A stretch of DNA of 64,000 nt from Pseudomonas putida W15Oct28. GTDB lineage: Bacteria > Pseudomonadota > Gammaproteobacteria > Pseudomonadales > Pseudomonadaceae. The stretch lies in the NCBI RefSeq assembly GCF_000708715.2, contig NZ_JENB01000012.1, positions 62,001-126,000 of the forward strand. Direction: 5' to 3'. Numbering within the stretch: the stretch's first letter is position 1; the number at the start of each line of letters is the position of its first letter. The notes under the pieces are model-generated. The model was given only the letters and a program-made list of their open reading frames with translations, made no database searches and was not told where the DNA came from. Made by a program: the position numbers and the translations under genes. Shown here piece after piece: positions 44,358 to 52,410 of this stretch.

Positions 44358-45688
44358 GCCGCGTCCTTGCGGGCGGCCTGCATCAGCGCCTCGATCTCGG
44401 CAACCGTGCGCGGCACGCCCGAAGTCAGGATTTCACAACCTTGCCTGGTCACCACAACGTCGTCCTCGATCCTTACACCAATGCCGCGCCATTTCTTGGC
44501 CACGGCCTGATTGTCGGCGCCTATGTAGATGCCCGGCTCGACGGTCAGCGCCATCCCGGGCTCCAGCACCCGCCATTCGCCACCCACTTTGTACTCGCCC
44601 ACGTCGTGCACATCCATGCCCAGCCAATGCCCGGCACGGTGCATGTAGAAAGCGCGGTAGGCCTCGCTGTCGATCAGCGCCTGCACCTCGCCGGTGAGCA
44701 GGCCCAGTTCCACCAGGCCTTCGGTAATCACCTTCACGGTCGCCTCATGGGCGTGGTTCCAGTGCTTGCCCGGGGCGATTTCGGCAAACGCCGCGGCCTG
44801 GGCCTTGAGCACCAGCTCGTAGATGGCCTTCTGCTCGGGTGAAAAACGCCCGCTGACCGGGAAGGTGCGGGTGATGTCGCTGGCGTAGCAGTCTATTTCG
44901 CAACCGGCGTCGATCAGCACCAGGTCGCCATCCTTGAGCGGGGCGTCGTTCTGCTGATAGTGCAGGATGCAGCCATTGCGCCCGGCCGCGACAATCGAGC
45001 CGTAGGCCGGCATCTTCGCGCCGCCCTTGCGGAACTCGTAATCCAGTTCGGCTTCCAGGCTGTATTCGTGCAGCCCGGCCCGGCAGGCCTGCATGGCCCG
45101 CACGTGCGCCCGCGCCGAGATGGCCGCGGCGGCACGCATCACCTTCACTTCCGCTGCCGATTTATACAGGCGCATGTCGTGCAACAGATGATCCAGCGCA
45201 ACGAACTCGTTCGGCGGCTGCGCGCCCAGGCGGGCCTTGGAGCGGATCACGTTGATCCAGTCCATCAGCCGCCGGTCGAACTCGGGGTTGCTGCCCATTG
45301 CGCTGTACACCCGCTCGCGGCCTTCGATCAGGCCCGGCAGGATTTCGTCGATGTCGGTGATGGGGAAGGCATCGTCGGCGCCAAAATCGCGCACCGCGCC
45401 TTCCTGGCCGGCCCGCAGCCCGTCCCACAGCTCGCGCTCCGGGTTGCGTTCACGGCAGAACAGCACGTACTCGCCATGTTCACGCCCCGGGATAAGTGCA
45501 ATGACCGCCTCAGGCTCCGGAAAGCCGCTGAGGTACTGAAAGTCGCTGTCCTGGCGGTACACGTGCTCGACGTCGCGGTTGCGGATGGCAACGGCGGCGG
45601 CGGGCAGGATGGCGATGCTGTTGGGGACCATCTGCGCCATCAGCGCCTTGCGCCGACGGGCATACTCGCCCTTGGGAATGTGGCTCAT
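44354..45688 (-). CDS. pepP: Xaa-Pro aminopeptidase PepP
   Basis: PepP removes N-terminal residues preceding proline. The 444 residues have an N-terminal AMP_N domain (about 1-130; IPKGEYARRRKALMAQM) and a C-terminal pita-bread metallopeptidase domain. Metal ligands are the two aspartates in LIDAGCEIDCYASDITRTF, the His in GHWLGMDVHDVG, the Glu in MALTVEPGIYIG and the Glu in IGVRIEDDVVV. It lies 21 bases after ygfB in the same operon. Confidence 0.96.
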   Translation of the reverse strand: MSHIPKGEYARRRKALMAQMVPNSIAILPAAAVAIRNRDVEHVYRQDSDFQYLSGFPEPEAVIALIPGREHGEYVLFCRERNPERELWDGLRAGQEGAVRDFGADDAFPITDIDEILPGLIEGRERVYSAMGSNPEFDRRLMDWINVIRSKARLGAQPPNEFVALDHLLHDMRLYKSAAEVKVMRAAAAISARAHVRAMQACRAGLHEYSLEAELDYEFRKGGAKMPAYGSIVAAGRNGCILHYQQNDAPLKDGDLVLIDAGCEIDCYASDITRTFPVSGRFSPEQKAIYELVLKAQAAAFAEIAPGKHWNHAHEATVKVITEGLVELGLLTGEVQALIDSEAYRAFYMHRAGHWLGMDVHDVGEYKVGGEWRVLEPGMALTVEPGIYIGADNQAVAKKWRGIGVRIEDDVVVTRQGCEILTSGVPRTVAEIEALMQAARKDAA

Positions 45689-45709
45689 GGGCAGACTACC
45701 CCCGGTTGA

Positions 45710-46264
45710 TCAGTGCAGCGATGGCTTGGGCGCGGGTGCGGCCGGCTTGGCCAGCTCGGAGAACAGCAGCAGAGGCGCCACGCGCAGGTATTCCATGACT
45801 TCCATGTAGTCGCTCTCGCCGTCTTCGGACTCTTCGAGGGCTTCCTGTACCTGGGAAATGGCCACCAGGTCCTGCAGCACATCCTTGGCTTCGTCGGACA
45901 GGTCCTTACCGCCGGCATTCAGGCCGAAACCGGTAATGAAGCCTTGGCACCACTGGCCCAGCGCGGTGGCGCGGTCGCTGAGGGCGGCGTCGTCGGAAGG
46001 CAGCAGCAGGACGATGGCCATGTCGTCGCTGGTGAGCTCACCCTTGACCATTTCCTGCAGGCCGATCAGGGCGTTGCGCACGGTGTCACCGGGCTCGTTT
46101 TCCAGCAACTGGGCGGCATCGGCCAGCCAGGCATCGGCGTCGAAGCCGGCGCCGGCGCAGCTGCGGCCGATCAGCAGGCCGTGCAGTTCGGCCGGGGTGA
46201 CAGGATGACCATTGCTCGAGAGCAGCATGGCGAAGGCGATATAAGGCGATTGAGTATTGGGCAT
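45710..46264 (-). CDS. ygfB: YgfB/YecA family protein (UPF0149)
   Basis: This 184-residue all-helical UPF0149 protein is upstream of pepP, the standard gene order. The family core is [20 protein letters not shown] followed by GRSCAGAG, and later [16 protein letters not shown]. In Pseudomonas aeruginosa, YgfB proteins have been linked to regulation of the ampDh3 amidase gene and beta-lactam resistance; whether that applies here is not shown. The C-terminal 20 residues are Pro/Ala-rich. Confidence 0.92.
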   Translation of the reverse strand: MPNTQSPYIAFAMLLSSNGHPVTPAELHGLLIGRSCAGAGFDADAWLADAAQLLENEPGDTVRNALIGLQEMVKGELTSDDMAIVLLLPSDDAALSDRATALGQWCQGFITGFGLNAGGKDLSDEAKDVLQDLVAISQVQEALEESEDGESDYMEVMEYLRVAPLLLFSELAKPAAPAPKPSLH

Positions 46265-46409
46265 GGGCAGCTAGGCGCCAGACGGCGCAATGACTAGAAT
46301 GGAGACCTTGTATCCTAGCACCGGCAGGCGCGCCAAGACCATCGGCACTGGCCGTCGCCGCTCAGGGAGAGGCATCATCGTCAGGTGACTCAACGACGGA
46401 GCGAATCGA

Positions 46410-46628
46410 GTGCAACCCACGCAAGAGAACGACCTTCAGGCACTGATGAGCCGATTCGAGTTGCTGATCGAACGCGTCGAGCAACTAAAACGGCAAAATG
46501 CACTCCTAGTAGCTCAGGAAAAATCCTGGCGCGAAGAGCGCGCCCACCTCATCGAAAAGAACGAGATCGCCAAGCGCAAGGTCGAGTCGATGATCTTACG
46601 CCTCAAGGCTCTGGAGCAAGACTCATGA
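46410..46628 (+). CDS. TIGR02449 family coiled-coil protein (ZapB-like)
   Basis: The protein has 72 residues and is almost all coiled coil (LMSRFELLIERVEQLKRQNA and onward). Start is a GTG at 46410 with GGAG 8 bases upstream; no ATG precedes the coiled coil. Its stop overlaps the zapA start (ATGA), indicating a coupled pair. It belongs to the pseudomonad proteins next to zapA that resemble ZapB, which bridges the Z-ring and chromosome terminus in enterics. Function here is inferred from context and shape. Confidence 0.87.
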   Translation: MQPTQENDLQALMSRFELLIERVEQLKRQNALLVAQEKSWREERAHLIEKNEIAKRKVESMILRLKALEQDS

Positions 46629-46945
46629 GTTCAAGCAATAGCGTCACCGTGCAGATCCTCGACAAGGAATACTCGATCATCTGCCCGCCGGAAGAGCGCA
46701 GCAACCTGGTCAGCGCCGCGCGCTACCTGGACGGCAAGATGCGCGAGATCCGCAGCAGCGGCAAGGTGATTGGTGCCGACCGCATCGCGGTCATGGCGGC
46801 ATTGAACATTACCCACGAAATGCTGCATCGCCAGGAAGACCGCACCGATGCCCCGGCCAGCGGCACCAACCGCGAACAGGTGCGCGACCTGCTGGATCGG
46901 GTAGATAAGGCTTTGTCCGACGACACGGATACCAAAATCGGTTGA
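46625..46945 (+). CDS. zapA: Cell division protein ZapA
   Basis: ZapA binds and bundles FtsZ filaments. The 106-residue protein has the N-terminal globular part SVTVQILDKEYSIICPPEER and a C-terminal coiled coil (about 40-100). The ATG at 46625 overlaps the preceding stop by 4 bases; a frame extending to 46385 is only a read-through of the previous gene's region. The order zapB-like, zapA, 6S RNA, fau is the conserved gamma-proteobacterial one. Confidence 0.94.
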   Translation: MSSSNSVTVQILDKEYSIICPPEERSNLVSAARYLDGKMREIRSSGKVIGADRIAVMAALNITHEMLHRQEDRTDAPASGTNREQVRDLLDRVDKALSDDTDTKIG

Positions 46946-46951
46946 GATTGG

Positions 46952-46957
46952 TATACT
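46952..46957 (+). promoter_or_regulatory. -10 box of the 6S RNA gene
   Basis: TATACT lies about 7 bases upstream of the expected 5' end of 6S RNA and just after the zapA stop. The -35 region overlaps the zapA end (TTGAGA near 46942) with rather short spacing. Confidence 0.5.
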
Positions 46958-46963
46958 GGCGCC

Positions 46964-47143
46964 ACTCCCTGGTGGATGCGCCAGTCGGTTATGTCCCTGA
47001 GCCGATACGCACAACCACGGGGGTTGCACGCTGGGGCCGGTGTGCATGTCCGCCCGACGGAAAGCCTTAACGCCCCCTGCAATCTCCACCTTGAACTTTC
47101 GGGTTCAAGGGCTACACCGACAGCGGTCTGATCGGGGAGCCTG
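46964..47143 (+). ncRNA. ssrS: 6S RNA
   Basis: 6S RNA binds sigma-70 RNA polymerase and dampens transcription in stationary phase. Position between zapA and fau is the conserved site. About 180 bases fit the known size. The 5' end CTCCCTGG can pair with the 3' CGGGGAGC, and the conserved internal pieces TCCCTGAGCCGATA and TTCGGGTTCAAGGGCTAC are present. Ends are set by the -10 box and closing stem, so they may be off by a few bases. Confidence 0.9.
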
Positions 47144-47150
47144 AATTCTC

Positions 47151-47180
47151 TTGCCCGCCCACTGCGGCGGGCAATTCGTT
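47151..47180 (+). terminator. Intrinsic terminator after 6S RNA
   Basis: TTGCCCGCC (47151-47159) and GGCGGGCAA (47166-47174) form a perfect 9-bp stem with a 6-base loop, followed by TTCGTTTT. Confidence 0.8.
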
Positions 47181-47181
47181 T

Positions 47182-47206
47182 TGGCCAACCCTCTAGAGGT
47201 TGGCCA
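47182..47206 (+). promoter_or_regulatory. Second hairpin in the fau leader
   Basis: TGGCCAACC (47182-47190) and GGTTGGCCA (47198-47206) pair perfectly around a 7-base loop, 23 bases before the fau start. It has no T-run, so it may be a leader structure or an RNA-processing site. Confidence 0.4.
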
Positions 47207-47229
47207 GTACATCTGAGATAGCCCGTGCC

Positions 47230-47838
47230 ATGACCGACACCGCGCCGCTCACCCGCCCCCAGCTCCGTCGCCTGCTTCGCAATGCCCGCCGCGCCCTTAC
47301 CCCTGCCCAGCAACGCAAGGCCACCCTCGGCCTGTACCGCCAGCTGGCGCAACACCCATTGTTCCGCCGCGCCCGGCACATTGCCCTGTACTTGCCCAAC
47401 GACGGCGAAATCGACCCCTGCCTGCTACTGCGTGAAGCCCAGCGTCGCGGCAAACGCACCTACCTGCCGGTGCTGCACGCCTGGCCGCGCACGCGCATGG
47501 TGTTCCAGCGGTTCGAGCAGGGCGAAAAGCTAAAGCCCAACCGTTTCCGTATCCCAGAGCCGGTTACTGATCGCAAGCGCCAGCGGCCGGTCTGGGCGCT
47601 GGACCTGATCCTGCTACCGCTGGTCGGTTTTGACGAAGTGGGCGGGCGCCTGGGCATGGGTGGCGGCTTCTACGATCGCAGCCTGGCCTACCAGGCGCGT
47701 CGGCAAACCTGGAAAAAACCATTGCTGTTGGGGCTGGCGCACGAATGCCAGAAGGTCGAGCGGCTGGCGCAGGCCAGTTGGGATGTACCGCTGCAGGGGA
47801 CGGTCTCGGACCGTGGCTGGTACCTGGCACCGCGTTGA
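47230..47838 (+). CDS. fau: 5-formyltetrahydrofolate cyclo-ligase
   Basis: This enzyme (YgfA/Fau) converts 5-formyl-THF to 5,10-methenyl-THF using ATP. It has 202 residues from the ATG at 47230. The N-terminal helix is RPQLRRLLRNARRALTPAQQ. The family signature is VGFDEVGGRLGMGGGFYDRS. Enzyme and 6S RNA form a conserved transcription unit, so readthrough from the 6S promoter may drive it. The ribosome site is weak. It is convergent with a small minus-strand gene at 47857. Confidence 0.93.
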   Translation: MTDTAPLTRPQLRRLLRNARRALTPAQQRKATLGLYRQLAQHPLFRRARHIALYLPNDGEIDPCLLLREAQRRGKRTYLPVLHAWPRTRMVFQRFEQGEKLKPNRFRIPEPVTDRKRQRPVWALDLILLPLVGFDEVGGRLGMGGGFYDRSLAYQARRQTWKKPLLLGLAHECQKVERLAQASWDVPLQGTVSDRGWYLAPR

Positions 47839-47856
47839 GCGGCGCCAGCAGGGGCA

Positions 47857-48009
47857 TCAACGTTGTGGCTGGCTGGCGTCGACCGGCATCTGGTAGGCGT
47901 TGTCCAGCTTGCGCTCCCACAAACCCTGCGCATAACCGGTAGTGACCACACCCAGGCCAAAAATGAACACCAGGATCCACAGCAGATCCGGCTTTTTGCG
48001 TTGATTCAT
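47857..48009 (-). CDS. Small single-helix membrane protein, unknown
   Basis: The ORF encodes 50 residues: a basic N-terminus MNQRKKPDLL, one transmembrane helix (about 10-30, LWILVFIFGLGVVTTGYAQG) and a short polar tail. I recall similar short proteins at this locus in other pseudomonads but cannot name a family. It is convergent with fau. A G-rich stretch lies about 12 bases before the ATG, so the ribosome site is unclear. Confidence 0.6.
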   Translation of the reverse strand: MNQRKKPDLLWILVFIFGLGVVTTGYAQGLWERKLDNAYQMPVDASQPQR

Positions 48010-48188
48010 TGAAGATTGCCCCCCAGGCAAACTGTTCAGTGCTTGGCGATTTTTTGGGTATCGCCAGCGCATCGCGCTTTAAACGGGGCGCATTTTCCGA
48101 CAACCTGCGTCCGCACGCAAACCTTGACGCCAACCGGCTGTCGGTTTCGTGCAACAGGTTATTTCAAACCTTTTCAGGAGCAGCATCC

Positions 48189-48638
48189 ATGGCCTACTGG
48201 CTGATGAAATCCGAGCCCGACGAGCTCTCCATCGAAGCCCTCGGCCGCCTGGGCGAAGCGCGCTGGGACGGCGTGCGCAACTACCAGGCGCGTAATTTCC
48301 TGCGGGCCATGAATGTGGGTGACGAATTTTTCTTCTATCACTCCAGCTGCCCGCAACCGGGCATCGCCGGTATTGCCAGAATCACCCGCGCGGCGTACCC
48401 AGACCCTACCGCGCTGGACCCACAAAGCCACTACTACGATGCCAAGGCCACGGCCGACAAGAACCCGTGGAGTGCGGTAGATGTGGCCCATGTGCAAACC
48501 CTGCCACGGGTGCTGGAACTGGGCAGGCTGAAGCAGCAGTCCGGCCTGGCCGAGCTGCCGCTGGTGCAGAAGGGCAGCCGCCTGTCGGTGATGCCGGTGA
48601 CACCCGAACAATGGGCGGTGATTGTCGCGCTGCGTTGA
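48189..48638 (+). CDS. EVE domain-containing protein
   Basis: The protein has 149 residues and is a full EVE (PUA-like) domain: MAYWLMKSEPDELSIEALGR, RWDGVRNYQARNFLR, the FFYHSSC strand and PGIAGIARI. AGGAG lies 9 bases before the ATG. EVE domains bind modified bases in nucleic acids, so it may read or handle modified DNA or RNA. No partner enzyme such as a methyltransferase or restriction gene is adjacent. It is not clearly linked to the exporter operon downstream. Confidence 0.92.
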   Translation: MAYWLMKSEPDELSIEALGRLGEARWDGVRNYQARNFLRAMNVGDEFFFYHSSCPQPGIAGIARITRAAYPDPTALDPQSHYYDAKATADKNPWSAVDVAHVQTLPRVLELGRLKQQSGLAELPLVQKGSRLSVMPVTPEQWAVIVALR

Positions 48639-48732
48639 AAAGTGGCTAAGGTCAAGGGTTTGACCGATATCAACACGCCACGAATGGCCCCGCGCCATGA
48701 TGTGGTGTGCATGAGCGCAAGGATGCAGAACG

Positions 48733-49692
48733 ATGAACCGATACGCCCCCAGAATCTTCGCCACCGCGCTGATCGCCCTGCTGGCTGCAGCCGGAGGGCT
48801 GGGGTACTGGAAGTCGCTCCACGACCAGTTGCCCGAAGGCCTGAGCATGGGCAACGGCCGCCTCGAAGCCACCGAAGTACAGATCGCCAGTAAAGTCCCC
48901 GGCCGCCTGGCCGAAGTGCTGGTCGACGAAGGTGACAAGGTCACCCGCGGCCAGTTGCTGGCGCGTATCGACACCCGCACCATGGAAGCCCAGCGCAGCC
49001 AGGCCGAGGCCGAAGTGCTGCGTGCCCGGGAAAACTACGCCGCTGCCCAGGCCAGCGTGCAGCTGCGCCAAAGTGAATTGCTGCTGGCCAGCCAGGATCT
49101 CAAGCGCGTGCGCGAAATCTTCCAGCGCAAATACGCCAGCCAGCAGTTGCTCGACCAGCAACAGGCACGCTTTGACACTGCCAACGCCGCTGTGGTCGCC
49201 GCCCGCGCCCAGCTGGCAGCGATCAAGGCCGCTATCGGCGCAGCCGAAGCCCAGGTGGCCCAGCTCACCAGCGAAATCGACGACAGCAGCCTGCGTGCGC
49301 CGATCAACGGCATTATCCAGCTGCGCCTGGCCGAGCCCGGTGAAGTGCTGGGTGCCGGCGGCCGCGTGCTGATGCTGATCGACCCCAGCGACCAGTACAT
49401 GAACCTGTACCTGCCGGCCTCCACCAGCGGCCAGCTGACCGTAGGTGACCAGGCGCGCATCGTGCTCGACGCCTTGCCCGAGCGCGCCTTGCCGGCCAAG
49501 GTGGCCTTTGTCGCAGCCAAGGCCCAGTTCACCCCCAAACAGGTAGAAACCCGCGACGAGCGGCAAAAGCTGGTGTTCCGGGTCAAGCTGCGCCTGACCG
49601 ACCCAGGCGCCGCGCCGCAGGCCAAACCGGGCATGCCAGGCGCCGGCTATGTGCGCACGGCTGAGGTCGACTGGCCGGCCAACCTGCAATGA
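48733..49692 (+). CDS. HlyD-family membrane fusion protein (YhiI-like)
   Basis: This 319-residue adaptor anchors in the inner membrane by an N-terminal helix (about 8-28, FATALIALLAAAGGLGYWKS). A lipoyl half IASKVPGRLAEVLVDEGDKV follows. A helical hairpin (about 75-150) with QLLDQQQARFDTANAAVVAA comes next, then the second lipoyl half and a barrel. It overlaps the RbbA-like gene by 4 bases. The three-gene order adaptor, double-ATPase/permease, permease matches yhiI-rbbA-yhhJ of E. coli. Confidence 0.9.
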   Translation: MNRYAPRIFATALIALLAAAGGLGYWKSLHDQLPEGLSMGNGRLEATEVQIASKVPGRLAEVLVDEGDKVTRGQLLARIDTRTMEAQRSQAEAEVLRARENYAAAQASVQLRQSELLLASQDLKRVREIFQRKYASQQLLDQQQARFDTANAAVVAARAQLAAIKAAIGAAEAQVAQLTSEIDDSSLRAPINGIIQLRLAEPGEVLGAGGRVLMLIDPSDQYMNLYLPASTSGQLTVGDQARIVLDALPERALPAKVAFVAAKAQFTPKQVETRDERQKLVFRVKLRLTDPGAAPQAKPGMPGAGYVRTAEVDWPANLQ

Positions 49693-52409
49693 ACGCCCCG
49701 GCACTGCTGGCCGAGGGCATCAGCCACCGCTACGGCGACCTGGTGGCCCTGCACACCCTCGGCTTCAACTTACCTGCGGGCACCCGCTGCGCGCTGATCG
49801 GCCCTGACGGCGCCGGCAAATCGACACTGCTGGGGTTGATCGCCGGCGTCAAACGCCTGCAACAGGGCGAGCTGCAGGTGCTGGGTGGCTCGATCCGCCA
49901 GCGCCGTCATCGCGCGGCGCTGTACCCGAAAGTGGCGTTCATGCCGCAGGGGCTGGGCAACAACCTGTACCCGGAACTGTCGATCAGCGAGAACATCCGC
50001 TTTTTCGCCACCCTGTTCGGCCTGGGCCGCCGCGAGTGCGAACAGCGCATGGCCAACCTGCTGCAGGCCACCGACCTGCAACGCTTTGCCGAGCGCCCGG
50101 CCGGCAAGCTGTCGGGTGGCATGAAGCAGAAGCTGGGCCTGTGCTGCGCGCTGATCCACGAGCCGGACCTGCTGATCCTCGACGAACCCACCACCGGCGT
50201 CGACCCGCTGTCGCGGCGGCGCTTCTGGGAGCTGGTCGAACAGGTTCGCGCACAGCGCCCGCAACTGACCCTGCTGGTGGCGACCGCCTACATGGAAGAG
50301 GCCGAACAATTCGAGCATTGCCTGATGCTCGATGGCGGCCGCCTGCTGGCCGCAGGCCCCAGCCACGAACTGGCCGCAGTCACCCCCAGCGGCAAGCTGG
50401 ACGACGCCTTCACCCACTACCAGGGCGCGGGCAAGGCGCAGCATCAACCTTTGCGCATCCCGCCGCGCCCGACCACGGACGGCCCGGTCGCCATCGAGGC
50501 CCACGACCTGACCCTGCGTTTTGGCGACTTCACGGCGGTAAACAAGGTCAGCTTCGCCATTGGTCGCGGCGAGATCTTCGGTTTTCTCGGTTCCAACGGC
50601 TGCGGCAAGACCACCACCATGAAAGTGCTCACCGGCCTGATGCCGGCCAGCGAGGGCAGCGCCAGCCTGCTGGGGCGCCCGGTGGACGCCAGTGACCTGG
50701 CCACACGCAAGCGGGTGGGTTTCATGTCGCAAAGCTTCTCGCTGTATGGCGAGCTCAGCACCCGGCAGAACCTGGCCTTGCATGCCCGCCTGTTCGACCT
50801 GCCCAAGGCCGAGAGCACCCAGCGCATCGATGAGCTGATCGAGCGCTTCGACCTCGCCGCTATCGCTGATCAACCTTCCGGCGCCCTGCCCCTTGGCCTT
50901 CGCCAGCGCCTGTCATTGGCGGTAGCGGTGCTTCATCGCCCGGAAGTGTTGATTCTCGATGAACCAACCTCCGGCGTCGACCCGGCCGCCCGCGATGACT
51001 TCTGGCGCCTGTTGGTAGAATTGTCACGCGAACAGGGCGTGACCATTTTCCTCTCCACCCATTTCATGAACGAAGCCCAGCGCTGCGACCGCATCTCGTT
51101 GATGCATGCCGGGCGGGTGCTGGCTTGCGACACACCGGATGCCTTGCAGCGCCAATACCAGGGCGACACCCTGGAGGACGCGTTCGTGCGCTGCCTGGAG
51201 CAAGCCCAGGAGCCCGCGCCGCAAGCCACGGATAACGCCGTGCTGGAGCAAGCAGCCACGGCCACCCCACCACTGCGCCAAGGCTTCAGCCTGCGTCGCC
51301 TGCTGGCGGTGGCCAGCCGTGAGGGTAAAGAACTGCTGCGCGACAAGGTGCGCCTGGCCTTCGCCCTGCTGGGCGCGCTGTTCATGATGGTGATCTTCGG
51401 CTACGGCATTTCGCTGGATGTGGAAAACCTTGCCTTCGCCGTGCACGACCAGGACCAGAGCCCGCAAAGCCGGGCCTACCTCGAAGCGTTCCGTGGATCA
51501 CGCTATTTTGCCGAACAGGCGCCGATTGGTGACAGCCGCGAGATGCACCAGCGCCTGCAGCGCTCGGAAATCAAACTGGCGCTGGAGATTCCGCCCGGCT
51601 TTGGCCGCGACCTGTACGCCGGGCGCCAACCGGTGGTGGCAGCCTGGCTGGACGGCGGCATGCCGTTCCGTGCAGAAACCAGCCGCAACTACGTGGAAGC
51701 CGTGCACCAGGCCAACCTTGAGCAACTGGCAAAGGCCAGCCCACAGCCGCAGCCACGCCAGGACCTGGTGCGCCTGGAAACGCGTTTTCGCTACAACCAG
51801 GACGTGGTCAGCGTGAATGCCATCGGCCCGGGCGTGATGGCGCTGATCCTGGCCTTCATCCCCGCCATGCTCACCGCGCTGGGCATTGTCCGCGAGAAAG
51901 AACTCGGCTCCATCACCAACTTCTACGCCACGCCCCTCACCCGCCTGGAGTTCCTGCTTGGCAAGCAGATGCCTTACCTGGCCGTGAGCCTGGTCAACCT
52001 GGCGCTGCTGGTGGCAATGAACCGCTGGCTGTTCGCCGTGCCGCTCAAGGGCAGTGTGCTGGCCCTGGCTTGCGGTGGTGTGGCCTACCTGCTGGCCACC
52101 ACCAGCCTGGGCCTGCTGATCTCTGCCTTCACCCGCACCCAGATCGCGGCCATTCTGGGCACCATGATCATCACCAGCCTGCCGACCATCCAGTTTTCCG
52201 GGCTGATCGTGCCACGCTCGTCGCTGGACGGCGCAGCGGCGGTGATGGGCCAACTGTTCCCGGCGGGCTACTTCCTCGATATCGCGGTCGGCACCTTCAC
52301 CAAGGCGCTGGGGCTGCGCGAACTTTGGCCGCAGTGCCTGATCCTGCTGGGCTTCTTTGCTGCGTTTACCGGCCTGAGCCTGGCCATGCTGAAGAAGCAG
52401 GAGGCCTGA
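49689..52409 (+). CDS. rbbA: ABC transporter ATPase-permease fusion, RbbA-like
   Basis: The 906-residue protein has two ABC ATPase domains fused to an ABC-2 permease. Walker A of domain 1 is GPDGAGKS (38-45) with signature KLSGGMKQK; domain 2 has GSNGCGKT (301-308) with the diverged signature LPLGLRQRLSLA typical of this family. The C-terminal part (about 545-906) has a helix with ALLGALFMMVIFGYGI, a periplasmic section and about five helices. E. coli RbbA (911 residues) was described as ribosome-associated, but the operon layout looks like a tripartite exporter. The cargo is unknown. Confidence 0.9.
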   Translation: MNAPALLAEGISHRYGDLVALHTLGFNLPAGTRCALIGPDGAGKSTLLGLIAGVKRLQQGELQVLGGSIRQRRHRAALYPKVAFMPQGLGNNLYPELSISENIRFFATLFGLGRRECEQRMANLLQATDLQRFAERPAGKLSGGMKQKLGLCCALIHEPDLLILDEPTTGVDPLSRRRFWELVEQVRAQRPQLTLLVATAYMEEAEQFEHCLMLDGGRLLAAGPSHELAAVTPSGKLDDAFTHYQGAGKAQHQPLRIPPRPTTDGPVAIEAHDLTLRFGDFTAVNKVSFAIGRGEIFGFLGSNGCGKTTTMKVLTGLMPASEGSASLLGRPVDASDLATRKRVGFMSQSFSLYGELSTRQNLALHARLFDLPKAESTQRIDELIERFDLAAIADQPSGALPLGLRQRLSLAVAVLHRPEVLILDEPTSGVDPAARDDFWRLLVELSREQGVTIFLSTHFMNEAQRCDRISLMHAGRVLACDTPDALQRQYQGDTLEDAFVRCLEQAQEPAPQATDNAVLEQAATATPPLRQGFSLRRLLAVASREGKELLRDKVRLAFALLGALFMMVIFGYGISLDVENLAFAVHDQDQSPQSRAYLEAFRGSRYFAEQAPIGDSREMHQRLQRSEIKLALEIPPGFGRDLYAGRQPVVAAWLDGGMPFRAETSRNYVEAVHQANLEQLAKASPQPQPRQDLVRLETRFRYNQDVVSVNAIGPGVMALILAFIPAMLTALGIVREKELGSITNFYATPLTRLEFLLGKQMPYLAVSLVNLALLVAMNRWLFAVPLKGSVLALACGGVAYLLATTSLGLLISAFTRTQIAAILGTMIITSLPTIQFSGLIVPRSSLDGAAAVMGQLFPAGYFLDIAVGTFTKALGLRELWPQCLILLGFFAAFTGLSLAMLKKQEA

Positions 52410-52410
52410 C

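Noticed and set aside
50880..50920. Broken second ABC signature in the RbbA-like protein
   Set aside because: LPLGLRQR in place of LSGGQ is shared by this ABC-2 family, so it is not taken as a sign of inactivation.
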